From Trinickia sp. Y13 (lineage in GTDB: Bacteria; Pseudomonadota; Gammaproteobacteria; Burkholderiales; Burkholderiaceae): a stretch of 64,000 bases of DNA. The notes below the pieces were generated by a model. That model was not told the origin of the DNA. It saw only the letters and a program-made list of their open reading frames with translations, and did not search any database. Shown in pieces: positions 56,045 to 64,000 of this stretch (position 1 is its first letter; each line of letters begins with the position of its first letter). The translations under genes and the position numbers were made by a program. The DNA lies in assembly GCF_029522115.1 (NCBI RefSeq), contig NZ_JAKWFK010000005.1, forward strand, positions 310,001 to 374,000. Direction: 5' to 3'.

Positions 56045-56941
56045 TCAGAATACCTTCGTGAGCGTCGCGAAGAACGTCGTTTGCAACGGGTTCGACACGG
56101 CGATGTTGCCCGACGAATCGGGCGCGCCCGTGGTGTAGTGATCGTAGGCGTTGGTTGCGCCCCAGCCCTTGGTCACCGCGCCCGTCAAGGTCCAGCCGCC
56201 GTCGAACGTCTTCGATACGGCAACCTTCGCGTCTTGCCAGTTGTATGCCGAGAAGTTCTGCACGCGCTGCCAGCCGTAATGCAAGAGCAGGGAGAAGCCG
56301 TGCGTCAGATCGACGTTCGTGTTCAAGTCGAGGTAGCCGGAGCCTCGGCTGCCCTTGCCGCTACCTATCCCGAGCGATTGACTGTCATAGCCGAAGTAAT
56401 TCGGCGTATAGGTCAGCCAATACTTCGCCGTGAACCATTTGTAGGTCAACGCCGCGACGAACTCGCCATAGTTGTAGCTCGTGTTGCTTGCCGACATGCG
56501 CGCGCCGGGGTACACATAGTAGTAAAGCGTGCCCGTGTACGACAGATCGCCGAGCGCGCCGCCGTATCCGCCGTACAAATCCCACTCGACGCTACCCCCT
56601 TCGATGAACTTGCTGCTGACGCTCGAGAGCCACGTTCCGGCGAACAGTCCGCTCGAATGCGTGTAGTCGAACCCGCCTTGAATCGCCGGTTTGCCCCACG
56701 TCTGCCGGAAACCGCGCGAGACGTATTGCGACGCAAGCGTGACGTTGGCGGTGAACGGCGAAGCGGCGGGCGCTGCCGGGGCCGCCGGCTGCGCGCTCGC
56801 AGCCGTTGCGGCCGGCGCACTGGCAGCGCTCGGCTCGGCCGTCTGCGCGAGCGTATTGTGCGCATACAGAGATCCGGCCAAAAGCGCCGCGCCGCTGACT
56901 GCGGCGGATTTCAGGCGTGACTTCGTTTTCGAGTGAGTCAT
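56045..56941 (-). CDS. TorF-family putative porin
   Basis: The 298-residue outer-membrane protein has a signal peptide (SAAVSGAALLAGSLYAHNTL, cleaved near AQTAE), an Ala/Pro-rich linker (about 35-62), and a beta-barrel. The barrel opens with FTANVTLASQYVSRGFRQTW, the signature of the TorF/Gcw_chp porin family. Further strands alternate aromatic and polar residues, and the last strand ends in TLTKVF with terminal Phe, as outer-membrane barrels do. It may carry choline-type or other solutes, since it is divergent from the choline transporter genes, but that is inference only. Confidence 0.88.
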   Translation of the reverse strand: MTHSKTKSRLKSAAVSGAALLAGSLYAHNTLAQTAEPSAASAPAATAASAQPAAPAAPAASPFTANVTLASQYVSRGFRQTWGKPAIQGGFDYTHSSGLFAGTWLSSVSSKFIEGGSVEWDLYGGYGGALGDLSYTGTLYYYVYPGARMSASNTSYNYGEFVAALTYKWFTAKYWLTYTPNYFGYDSQSLGIGSGKGSRGSGYLDLNTNVDLTHGFSLLLHYGWQRVQNFSAYNWQDAKVAVSKTFDGGWTLTGAVTKGWGATNAYDHYTTGAPDSSGNIAVSNPLQTTFFATLTKVF

Positions 56942-57287
56942 GATGCGCTCCGTCGTCGTTGTAATCGGTATGGCCGGTCAGCTCTCTCGGATGCTTATCG
57001 GGTGCGGATCCGGTTGGCTGAGTATTGCCAGCCGATATACGCCGTGCCGTGGCGTTTTTGGACGGAAATTTGTGCTTTCGCGACATGCCGATCGCGTGCG
57101 CGGTTTGCATTTGTGGCGCGCGGCCTTATGCTTCGGCGCTCGGCGGGGGACAAAGGCAGCTGCGGGACGACGCCCGTGTCGCATTTTCGCAAGCGTGCGT
57201 CGGAATTCGTCGGCCGCCCGGGGATTTTTCTCGCAACCATGTAGGCAGACTGTGCAGGCGTCGGCCTGCCGCAAGGAGACGGAAGAG
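56942..57287. promoter_or_regulatory. divergent intergenic region between porin and choline transporter genes
   Basis: The 346-bp region holds no gene; the open frame that continues choV upstream to 56940 has no family similarity. Close to choV, GCAGGC and GCCTGC at 57254-57269 form an inverted repeat just before the ribosome binding site AAGGAGA. It resembles the repeat upstream of the glucosidase gene at 42865. Promoters for both genes must lie here. Confidence 0.4.
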
Positions 57288-58457
57288 ATGAGTTCACCGA
57301 AGGTAAGGGTGCAGGGGCTCTGCAAGGTATTCGGCACGAACCCCAAGCAAGCGCTCGAGATGCTGGCGGCCGGCGCGACGAAGGATGAAATCTTCGCGCG
57401 ATCAGGCCAGATCGTCGGCGTGCATAACGTTTCGTTCGATGTGCCCGAGGGCGAAATCTTCGTCCTCATGGGGCTGTCCGGCTCCGGCAAGTCGACGCTG
57501 ATTCGCCTGATCAATCGGCTCGTCGATCCGACCGCGGGTCAGGTGCTGATCGACGGACGCGACATCGCATCGGCGCGGCGCCGCGAGCTCACCGCGCTGC
57601 GTCGAACGGACATGAGCATGGTGTTTCAGTCGTTCGCGCTCATGCCGCAGCGCACCGTGCTGTCGAACGCGGCGTTCGGGCTCGAAGTGGCCGGGCTCTC
57701 GCGCAAGGCGCGCGAAGCGCGCGCGATGACGGTGCTCGAGCAAGTCGGGCTAGCGCCATTCGCCCATAAGCTGCCGGCCGAGCTGTCGGGCGGCATGCAA
57801 CAGCGCGTCGGTCTGGCTCGCGCCCTCGCCGTGAACCCGTCGCTGATGATCATGGACGAAGCCTTCTCGGCGCTCGATCCGCTCAAGCGCAAGGAAATGC
57901 AGAACGTGTTGCTGCAACTGCAAAAAGAGCAGCGCCGCACGATTCTGTTCGTCTCGCACGATTTGGAAGAGGCGCTGCGCATCGGCAACCGCATCGCGAT
58001 CATGGAAGGCGGTTGCCTCGTGCAACTTGGCACGCCGCAGGAAATCATCGGCCGCCCTGCGAACGATTACGTGCGTGCCTTTTTCGAGGGCGTCGACACG
58101 AGCCGCTATCTGACGGCGGGCGACTTGATGCAGACCGATGCCGTGCCGCTCGTCAGGCAGTTCAATGCCGCCGGCATCGCGGCGTCGTTGAACGGCAGCG
58201 CCGATTACGCATTCGTGCTCGATGCACAGCGCAAATTTCGCGGCTTCGTCACGCGCGAGGCGTTAGGCGCGAGCAGCCCTGAACTCACCCAGGTCGAGTC
58301 GATCGCGCGTAACGCGCCGCTCGACCAGGTCGTTTCGCGCGTCGTAGCGAACGCGCGCCCTCTGCCCGTCGTCGACGACGACGGCTGCTATTGCGGCTCG
58401 GTCGATCGCGCCGTCGTCCTTCAAGCCATCACCCGCACGCGAGGCTCCCATGTCTGA
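57288..58457 (+). CDS. choV: choline/betaine ABC transporter ATP-binding protein
   Basis: The 389-residue protein is a ProV/ChoV-type ATPase: [20 protein letters not shown] (Walker A), [20 protein letters not shown] (signature), [16 protein letters not shown] (Walker B), and [19 protein letters not shown]. The N-terminal [20 protein letters not shown] segment is typical of QAT-family ATPases. A C-terminal region at about 280-385 has remnants of CBS domains. AAGGAGA and GGAAGAG precede ATG 57288. The permease gene overlaps its end by eight bases. The order V-W-regulator-X differs from the usual choXWV operon. Confidence 0.92.
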   Translation: MSSPKVRVQGLCKVFGTNPKQALEMLAAGATKDEIFARSGQIVGVHNVSFDVPEGEIFVLMGLSGSGKSTLIRLINRLVDPTAGQVLIDGRDIASARRRELTALRRTDMSMVFQSFALMPQRTVLSNAAFGLEVAGLSRKAREARAMTVLEQVGLAPFAHKLPAELSGGMQQRVGLARALAVNPSLMIMDEAFSALDPLKRKEMQNVLLQLQKEQRRTILFVSHDLEEALRIGNRIAIMEGGCLVQLGTPQEIIGRPANDYVRAFFEGVDTSRYLTAGDLMQTDAVPLVRQFNAAGIAASLNGSADYAFVLDAQRKFRGFVTREALGASSPELTQVESIARNAPLDQVVSRVVANARPLPVVDDDGCYCGSVDRAVVLQAITRTRGSHV

Positions 58458-59358
58458 ACTCATTCCGCTCGGCACTTGGGTCGACCAATCCGTTCACTAT
58501 CTGCTCGATCACGACAGCCGCACGTTCGACGCGATCGGGCGCGGGATCGAAGCCTTCGCCGCTCTCGTCGAACATAGCTTGCAAATCATCCCGATGTGGG
58601 CGCTGATGGCGTTCTTTATCGCCATAGGGTTGTGGCGAGTCGGCTGGCGCTTCGCGTTCTTCACCACGCTGTCGTTGCTGTTGATTTACGCGACGGGGTT
58701 CTGGGATCAGACGGTCATCACGCTCGGGTTGACGCTATCGTCGACGCTGATCAGCCTTGTATTCGGCATTCCTCTCGGCATTTGGACGGCCAAGGACAAG
58801 CATGTCGCCCTCGTCGTGAGGCCGATTCTCGATCTGATGCAAACCATGCCGGCGTTCGTCTATCTGATTCCGGCAGCGATGCTGTTCGGCCTCGGCCGCG
58901 TTCCCGGCATCTTGTCGACGGTGATCTTCGCGATGCCGCCTGCGGTGCGTTTGACGAGCCTCGGGATTCGCCATGTCAATCGCGAAATCGTCGAGGCGGG
59001 GCAGGCGTTCGGTTGCACGCCATTGCAACTGCTCTACAAGGTGCAGTTTCCGAACGCGTTGCCTTCGATCATGCAGGGCGTCAATCAGACGATCATGATG
59101 GCGCTCTCGATGGTGATCATTGCGTCGATGGTTGGCGCAGGCGGTTTGGGCAACGACGTGCTGGCCAGTATTCAACGGCTGGACATCGGTCTCGGGTTCG
59201 AGAGCGGTTTGTCCGTCGTCTTGCTGGCGATCATTCTCGATCGCATTACCGAAAGCTTCGGCCGCACGCCCGGGATGGCGAACGCGCCGCGCTTCAAAGG
59301 GTTGCGCAGTGTGATGCGGCTGCGCGGCGGCGCCCAGCAGCCCGCGACGCAAAGCTGA
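58450..59358 (+). CDS. choW: choline/betaine ABC transporter permease
   Basis: The 302-residue membrane protein has about six to seven helices and the permease loop motif of ProW-type proteins: IREAGQAFGCTP-like REIVEAGQAFGCTPLQLLYK, then VQFPNALPSIMQGVNQTIMM and MVIIASMVGAGGLGNDVLAS. It begins inside the last codons of choV, so translation is coupled. It forms the membrane channel for the solute delivered by the binding protein at 60456. Confidence 0.93.
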   Translation: MSELIPLGTWVDQSVHYLLDHDSRTFDAIGRGIEAFAALVEHSLQIIPMWALMAFFIAIGLWRVGWRFAFFTTLSLLLIYATGFWDQTVITLGLTLSSTLISLVFGIPLGIWTAKDKHVALVVRPILDLMQTMPAFVYLIPAAMLFGLGRVPGILSTVIFAMPPAVRLTSLGIRHVNREIVEAGQAFGCTPLQLLYKVQFPNALPSIMQGVNQTIMMALSMVIIASMVGAGGLGNDVLASIQRLDIGLGFESGLSVVLLAIILDRITESFGRTPGMANAPRFKGLRSVMRLRGGAQQPATQS

Positions 59359-59374
59359 CGCGAGCGAGGCCAGC

Positions 59375-60361
59375 ATGACGCCCGCCACCGTGATGCAGCC
59401 TGAAGCGGCTCAGTTCGCACCCGTGCATTTCGGGTTTCTGACGCTGCCGAACTTTTCGATGATCGCGTTCACGAGCGCCGTCGAAGTCCTGAGGATGACG
59501 AACTATGTCGGCCGCGCCTCGCACTATCGTTGGTCGGTCATCTCGACCGACGGCGTGCCGGTGCGCGCTAGCAACGGCGTAACGGTCACGCCCACGCGCA
59601 CCCTCGAGGAAGTCGGCGTGCCCGACGTCCTGATCGTCTGCGGGGGCACGCAAATTCGCAGTGCGGTCGATACGCGCGTGAAGGCGCTGCTCGCCGATCT
59701 CGGCGCGCGCGGCGTGCCGCTCGGTGCCCTGTGCACGGGCGCTTATGCGCTCATGAGCGCCGGCTTGCTGGACGACTATCGCTGCACCGTGCATTGGGAG
59801 GACATGTCCGCGTTGCACGCGGAATTTCCTCGCGTGAAATTCTCCGACGAACTCTTCGTCATCGATCGAGACCGTTTGACCTGCACGGGCGGCACGGCGC
59901 CGCTCGATTTGATGTTGCACCTCGTGGGCGAGCGGTGCGGCCGCAATCTCGCGGCACAGGTTTCGGCCCAGTTCATTCTCGAGCGAATCCGCAGCGCTTC
60001 CGACCATCAGCCGATTCCGGTCGATGCGCGCATCGGTTTTTCGCGAGCCGAATTGATCGAAGTCGTACGGCTCATGGAGGCCAACATTGAAGAGCCGCTG
60101 TCGCTCGAGGAACTGGCGCGTCTCGTACGGCTCTCGCAGCGCCACCTTCAGCGCATGTTCAAGGTGTACCTCGATGTATCGCCAACGCATTACTACCTTT
60201 CGCTGAGGCTACGGCGCGCGCGCGACCTGCTCAGAACGACCGATACGTCGATCGCACGCGTCACCTCGGTTTGCGGCTTTCAATCACCCTGTCATTTCAG
60301 CAAAGCCTATCGAGCTCAGTTCGGCTATGCGCCAAGCCGGGAGCGCCGGCAGGCGCATTGA
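59375..60361 (+). CDS. GlxA/AraC-family regulator, CdhR/GbdR-like
   Basis: The 328-residue protein has an N-terminal DJ-1-like domain (FGFLTLPNFSMIAFTSAVEV, LCTGAYALMSAGLLDDYRCT, TVHWEDMSALHAEFP) and a C-terminal AraC double HTH (LSLEELARLVRLSQRHLQRM, VTSVCGFQSPCHFSKAYRAQ). This is the subfamily of GbdR, CdhR and SouR, which control choline, carnitine and sarcosine breakdown in Pseudomonas and Burkholderia. It is placed between the permease gene (16-bp gap) and the binding-protein gene (94-bp gap), so it is in the transport operon. Confidence 0.9.
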   Translation: MTPATVMQPEAAQFAPVHFGFLTLPNFSMIAFTSAVEVLRMTNYVGRASHYRWSVISTDGVPVRASNGVTVTPTRTLEEVGVPDVLIVCGGTQIRSAVDTRVKALLADLGARGVPLGALCTGAYALMSAGLLDDYRCTVHWEDMSALHAEFPRVKFSDELFVIDRDRLTCTGGTAPLDLMLHLVGERCGRNLAAQVSAQFILERIRSASDHQPIPVDARIGFSRAELIEVVRLMEANIEEPLSLEELARLVRLSQRHLQRMFKVYLDVSPTHYYLSLRLRRARDLLRTTDTSIARVTSVCGFQSPCHFSKAYRAQFGYAPSRERRQAH

Positions 60362-60455
60362 TGCTGCTGCGATGGTTTAGGCATTCTTGTCTTTGCGGTC
60401 GATGTTCTCGAAAACGGCCAAGCGCCGACATAACTGTGCGAACTGAGGAGAGTAT

Positions 60456-61403
60456 ATGAACCATCGCTTGATGAAGTGCGGTCTGGCTGCGGCCGCTGCG
60501 ATCTTGATGACGAGCGCCAATGCAGCCGATCCGGCCGCATGCCGCAACGTGCGATTCGCCGACGTGGGGTGGACCGACATCGCCGCCACGACGGGGCTCG
60601 CCTCGACCGTCTTCGAAGGACTCGGCTATAACCCGACGAAGACGATCGCCTCGGTGCCGATTACGTTCGCCGGCATCAAGAGCAAACAGATCGACGTCTT
60701 TCTCGGCTACTGGTCGCCGACCATGGACCCGATGATCGAACCGTTCGTCAAAGCTAAGCAAATCGAAGTGCTGTCCACGCCGAATCTGACCGGGGCCAAA
60801 TACACGCTCGCCGTGCCCGATTATGTCTATAACGGCGGTTTGAAAACATTCGCGGATATTCAAAAGTATGCCGATAAGCTCGGCGGCCGCATATACGGCA
60901 TCGAACCCGGTAACGACGGCAATGCGCTGATCAAGAAGATGATCGACGCCAACCAATTCGGACTCGGCAAGTTCAAGCTCGTGGAATCGAGCGAGGCGGG
61001 CATGCTCGTTCAGGTCAATAAGGCGACGCGCGAAAAGCAGTGGATCGTTTTCCTCGGCTGGGAACCGCATCCGATGAACGTGCAGATGAAGATCGACTAC
61101 TTGAGCGGCGGCGACGATGTCTTCGGGCCGAACTACGGCGAGGCGAAGGTTTTCACGGCAACGCCGCCCGACTATTCCGCGCGCTGCCCCAACGCCGCGA
61201 AACTCGTGTCGAATCTGCATTTCACGACGGACATCGAGAATCACGTCATGATGCCGATCATGGACAAACAGGACCCGAACAAGGCGGCTGCGCAGTGGCT
61301 GAAGAAGAACCCGCAGGTGCTCGACAAGTGGCTGGCGGGTGTGACGACGATCGATGGCAAGGATGGCTTGGCCGCCGTCAAGTCGTATATTTCGACGCAT
61401 TGA
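60456..61403 (+). CDS. choX: choline/betaine ABC transporter substrate-binding protein
   Basis: The 315-residue periplasmic protein has a signal peptide (LMKCGLAAAAAILMTSANAA, cleaved about residue 24) and the ChoX/ProX fold. It has VRFADVGWTDIAATTGLAST, YWSPTMDPMIEPFVKAKQIE, YGIEPGNDGNALIKKMIDAN and EKQWIVFLGWEPHPMNVQMK. Trp and Tyr residues in these motifs form the aromatic cage for quaternary amines. The motif set fits the choline-specific ChoX branch better than ProX. GAGGAG precedes the ATG. Confidence 0.92.
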   Translation: MNHRLMKCGLAAAAAILMTSANAADPAACRNVRFADVGWTDIAATTGLASTVFEGLGYNPTKTIASVPITFAGIKSKQIDVFLGYWSPTMDPMIEPFVKAKQIEVLSTPNLTGAKYTLAVPDYVYNGGLKTFADIQKYADKLGGRIYGIEPGNDGNALIKKMIDANQFGLGKFKLVESSEAGMLVQVNKATREKQWIVFLGWEPHPMNVQMKIDYLSGGDDVFGPNYGEAKVFTATPPDYSARCPNAAKLVSNLHFTTDIENHVMMPIMDKQDPNKAAAQWLKKNPQVLDKWLAGVTTIDGKDGLAAVKSYISTH

Positions 61404-61419
61404 TTAGAGCCGCGCTCGC

Positions 61420-61448
61420 GCGACGCACTTGTCTCGGCAGTGCGTCGC
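61420..61448 (+). terminator. hairpin after the choline transport genes
   Basis: GCGACGCACT and AGTGCGTCGC form a perfect 10-bp inverted repeat around a 9-base loop, 17 bases after the choX stop. There is no T-tract. The remainder of 61449-61587 contains a short GAAGCAGACG repeat and a doubtful 40-codon frame. Confidence 0.5.
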
Positions 61449-61587
61449 ACGGGTACTCGTGTCGAACGACGGAGAAGCAGACGGAGAGGCGGAAGCAGAC
61501 GCAGAAGCCGAGAAGAAAATGCGCGAAGCCTTTAAATCGCGCGGAACGCATCGCAAAGCGAGACACGCTCGCGCGAGCTAACAACCG

Positions 61588-62658
61588 CTACGAAAGCGCG
61601 CCCGACGCCGAGAAATACTCTTCGTACTCCTTATCATTGGACTCGCTGCCCGCCCGTTGCTCGCGGAACGCCACGGGCGGCATGCCGTACTGCTTGCGAA
61701 ACTCGCGGCCCAGATGCGACGCGTCGGAGAAGCCGCAACTCGATGCGATATCCGCGACGCTTCTGTCGGAACTCGTCAACAACCAGGCGGCGGTGCGCAG
61801 ACGCACGTGCTTGGCGAAGGTCTGCGGCGTCTTTCCCGTTTGCGCCTTGAACAGCCGCTCGAGCTGACGCGGCGAAAGATCGAGCTTGCAGGCCAGCTCC
61901 TCGAGCGGCAGCGCGCGCCCGACATGCTGCTCCATCAACAGAATCGCGCGCTTGATCTTCGGATGCGTAGCCGGTTCGAGCCCCGGCGGATGCGGTTGCG
62001 GCGCGTTGCCTTTCTGCATTTCGCCCACGAGCAAGATGCGCAGCGCCTTCTGCACCGTCGAATGCTCGAAGTGCCGCAGCAGGATGGCCGCGGCGACGTC
62101 GATCGAAGCCCGCCCGCCGGAGCACGTGATGCGCCGCCGATCGATCACGAACAGGCGGTCGGCTACGAGCATCTCGGCGTTTGCCGACGGGAAGCGCTCG
62201 ATGAAATCCCAGTAGTGAAACCAGCTCACGCACACGCGGTGGCCCTCGAGCACGCCCGCTCGCATCAGCGTGAAGACGCCCGTGCAAATCCCGACTATCG
62301 TGGCGCCGCCGCTTGCGGCGCGCCGAATGAAGGCCAGCGTTTCGTCATCCGCTTGTGGCCCGGAATGCAGCAGCCCGCCCACCACGACGACGTAGTCGAA
62401 CGGCTCAGCCTCGTCGAATGTCTCCCACGGCGTGATCTGAATGCCGCAACTCGCGCGCACGGGCGCGAGCGCCTTGCCGACGACGCTCCAAGCGCACCGG
62501 ACGGGCTTGCTGAAATCGCTATCGTCGGCCGAAAGCCGCAGCATATCGACGAAGCCGGAAAACGCCGTCAGCGTGAAATTGGGCAGCAACACGATGCCGA
62601 AGCGGATGCGCTCTCGCGAGAGGGGTGAAACGAGCGGTGACGGATCGACGGCGTTCAT
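61588..62658 (-). CDS. GlxA/AraC-family regulator of quaternary amine catabolism (GbdR-like)
   Basis: The 356-residue protein has a DJ-1-like domain (FGIVLLPNFTLTAFSGFVDM, IVGICTGVFTLMRAGVLEGH, CVSWFHYWDFIERFPSANAE) and an AraC-type HTH (LPLEELACKLDLSPRQLERL, SVADIASSCGFSDASHLGRE). The CVSWFHYWDF motif and CSGGRASIDVAA are features of the GbdR/CdhR/SouR group. ATG 62658 is chosen; upstream ATGs up to 62766 give no family similarity. It is divergent from sdaA and probably activates it and other betaine genes. It has an acidic C-terminal tail (SNDKEYEEYF). Confidence 0.88.
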   Translation of the reverse strand: MNAVDPSPLVSPLSRERIRFGIVLLPNFTLTAFSGFVDMLRLSADDSDFSKPVRCAWSVVGKALAPVRASCGIQITPWETFDEAEPFDYVVVVGGLLHSGPQADDETLAFIRRAASGGATIVGICTGVFTLMRAGVLEGHRVCVSWFHYWDFIERFPSANAEMLVADRLFVIDRRRITCSGGRASIDVAAAILLRHFEHSTVQKALRILLVGEMQKGNAPQPHPPGLEPATHPKIKRAILLMEQHVGRALPLEELACKLDLSPRQLERLFKAQTGKTPQTFAKHVRLRTAAWLLTSSDRSVADIASSCGFSDASHLGREFRKQYGMPPVAFREQRAGSESNDKEYEEYFSASGALS

Positions 62659-62918
62659 GCGAATGAAGCTAATGAAGCTCATGAAGAATAGAGGGACCCA
62701 ACCAGCGGCGTATGCATACAGCGTCGCCGCAGTGCACCTGCGACGCTTGTGTTTTTCCGCCGCCAATCATAGTTCAAACGCACGCAATGGCCTATTGGCT
62801 CGGCGTTTGGCGGCGGCATCCCAAGGCGATGCCGTTTTTGTTCTATCGGGGAATTTTACGCTTTGGTGTACTTGAGTCCATGCGTAGCGGCCCGAATCCG
62901 CGTAAATCGTCTCTCTCA

Positions 62919-62953
62919 ACGATCGAGCGATCAACCGAAACGATCGAACGATC
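62919..62953. repeat. two 14-bp direct repeats, 21-bp period, upstream of sdaA
   Basis: ACGATCGAGCGATC at 62919-62932 and ACGATCGAACGATC at 62940-62953 differ in one base and are 21 bp apart, two helical turns. They lie 18 bases before ATG 62972. Direct repeats on one face of the helix are the usual binding form of AraC-type proteins, and such a gene is divergent here. Nothing else is seen in 62659-62971. Confidence 0.5.
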
Positions 62954-62971
62954 CCAACGCGAGGCAGCCCC

Positions 62972-64000
62972 ATGAACGTAAGCGTCTTCGATCTATTCAA
63001 GATCGGCATCGGCCCGTCCAGTTCGCACACCGTCGGGCCGATGATCGCGGCGTGCGGCTTCGTCGCGCATGTCGAGGACGCCAATCTGCTCGCTTATGTG
63101 CGCCGCATCAAAGTCGAGCTTTACGGCTCGCTCGGCGCCACGGGCAAGGGACACGGCACGGACAAGGCGGTCTTGCTCGGCCTCGAGGGCAACTTGCCCG
63201 ATACGATCGATCCCGACTTGATCGAGCCGCGGCTCGCGGCGATTCGATCGAGCAAGGCGCTGCAACTGCTGGGCCGCTCGGAAATCCGTTTCGAGGAAAA
63301 GGAAGATCTCTCGTTCTATCGCAAGCTGATGAGCGGCACGACGATCGTTCACCCCAACGGCATGCGGTTTCAGGCCTTCGACGAGCACGGCCAACTGTTG
63401 GTGGAAAAAGAGTATTACTCCGTCGGCGGCGGTTTCGTCGTCAATCGCGAGGGCGATCGCGTCAATGGCGTGCGAGCCGGCGCGCAAGTGCCGCATCCGT
63501 TTCGCACCGGCGCCGACTTGATGCGCGCATGTGCCGAAAGCGGATTGTCGATCGCCCAAGTCGCTTTCGAAAACGAATGCGTCACGCGCTCGCCCGCCGA
63601 GGTGCGCGAAGGACTGCTCGCCATTTGGCGCACCATGGCCGCCTGCGTGGAGCGCGGCTGCCGCACCGAAGGGGAGCTGCCCGGCCCGATGCGCGTGAAG
63701 CGCCGCGCCGCGGAGCTCGCCAAGAATCTGCGCGCGCGTTCGGAAGAGTCGCTGCGCGATCCGCTGTCCATGCTCGACTGGGTCAATCTGTATGCCATGG
63801 CCGTGAACGAGGAGAACGCCGCGGGCGGCAGGATCGTCACGGCGCCGACGAACGGCGCGGCCGGCGTCATTCCGGCAGTGCTGCACTACTACGTCAAATT
63901 CGTGCCGGGCGCGAACGAGAACGGCATCGTCGACTTCCTTTTGACGGCCGCCGCGATCGGCATCATCTACAAAGAGACGGCATCGATCTCGGGTGCGGAA
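62972..64000 (+). CDS. sdaA: L-serine ammonia-lyase (SdaA), 3'-truncated by the window edge
   Basis: The first 343 codons are present. The protein starts MNVSVFDLFKIGIGPSSSHT, the substrate-binding SSSHT of iron-sulfur serine dehydratases. ELYGSLGATGKGHGTDKAVL, SVGGGFVVN and APTNGAAGVIPAVLHYYVKF follow. The cysteines that hold the [4Fe-4S] cluster would be partly beyond the edge. It deaminates serine to pyruvate. Next to choline transport and GbdR-like regulators it fits the last step of betaine-sarcosine-glycine-serine catabolism. GAGGCAG precedes the ATG. Confidence 0.93.
   Translation, partial: MNVSVFDLFKIGIGPSSSHTVGPMIAACGFVAHVEDANLLAYVRRIKVELYGSLGATGKGHGTDKAVLLGLEGNLPDTIDPDLIEPRLAAIRSSKALQLLGRSEIRFEEKEDLSFYRKLMSGTTIVHPNGMRFQAFDEHGQLLVEKEYYSVGGGFVVNREGDRVNGVRAGAQVPHPFRTGADLMRACAESGLSIAQVAFENECVTRSPAEVREGLLAIWRTMAACVERGCRTEGELPGPMRVKRRAAELAKNLRARSEESLRDPLSMLDWVNLYAMAVNEENAAGGRIVTAPTNGAAGVIPAVLHYYVKFVPGANENGIVDFLLTAAAIGIIYKETASISGAE

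Noticed and set aside
56940-57287. Extension of the choV frame upstream by 116 codons
   Set aside because: The extension has no similarity to ATP-binding proteins, and AAGGAGA/GGAAGAG mark ATG 57288.
61459-61581. 40-codon GTG-started frame rich in Glu and Asp after choX
   Set aside because: It lies downstream of a hairpin with no ribosome binding site, and its acidity comes from a short GAAGCAGACG repeat.

Overview
The window is GC-rich, densely coded DNA of a betaproteobacterium, almost certainly Burkholderia sensu lato (Paraburkholderia, Trinickia, Caballeronia or a relative). The evidence is the liuABCD leucine operon with a divergent TetR regulator, the choline uptake and GlxA-type regulators next to serine dehydratase, the 430-residue HTH-extended ATCase, and the number of LysR, ArsR and GlxA regulators. 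Assignment to a genus or replicon is inference. I found no rRNA, tRNA, CRISPR array, insertion sequence or prophage. The window opens inside a chemoreceptor gene and closes inside sdaA.

1-15 kb holds accessory metabolism: a chemoreceptor N-terminus, a LysR regulator divergent from a medium-chain reductase, a periplasmic aldehyde oxidoreductase operon (paoABC) with a MocA-like cofactor cytidylyltransferase, an ATCase with an N-terminal helix-turn-helix, and a DapA-family lyase. Next come decayed remnants of a divergent ftrA/rhodanese pair, a TPR glycosyltransferase-like protein, and an SDR plus old yellow enzyme pair behind an ArsR repressor with a near-ideal operator. 15-22 kb holds a solitary 2-oxoglutarate dehydrogenase E1 gene followed by a DJ-1-domain protein and a second ArsR, with a GlxA regulator and mug on the opposite strand.

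22-32 kb is a three-gene tripartite efflux operon, a second MFS exporter, a dxs gene fragment, a cysteine-free HMA-like small protein, an acetolactate synthase-like enzyme without small subunit, and a LysE exporter. 32-46 kb carries a sedolisin (S53) and an S10 carboxypeptidase, an L,D-transpeptidase with a long Ala/Ser tract, a UbiB-like pseudokinase divergent from a solitary mreB, a MOSC protein, a hydrolase, a glycogen-debranching-type glucosidase and a small secreted protein behind a PmrA-like box.

46-54 kb is leucine/isovalerate catabolism: TetR (liuQ) divergent from liuABCD, without liuE. 54-56 kb has tandem paralogous lipoproteins, CDP-diacylglycerol pyrophosphatase and a TorF-type porin. 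57-64 kb is a quaternary-amine module: choV-choW-AraC/GlxA-choX, a second GlxA regulator, and sdaA, consistent with uptake of choline or betaine and breakdown through glycine and serine to pyruvate. Five members or remnants of the GlxA/DJ-1 family occur in the window.
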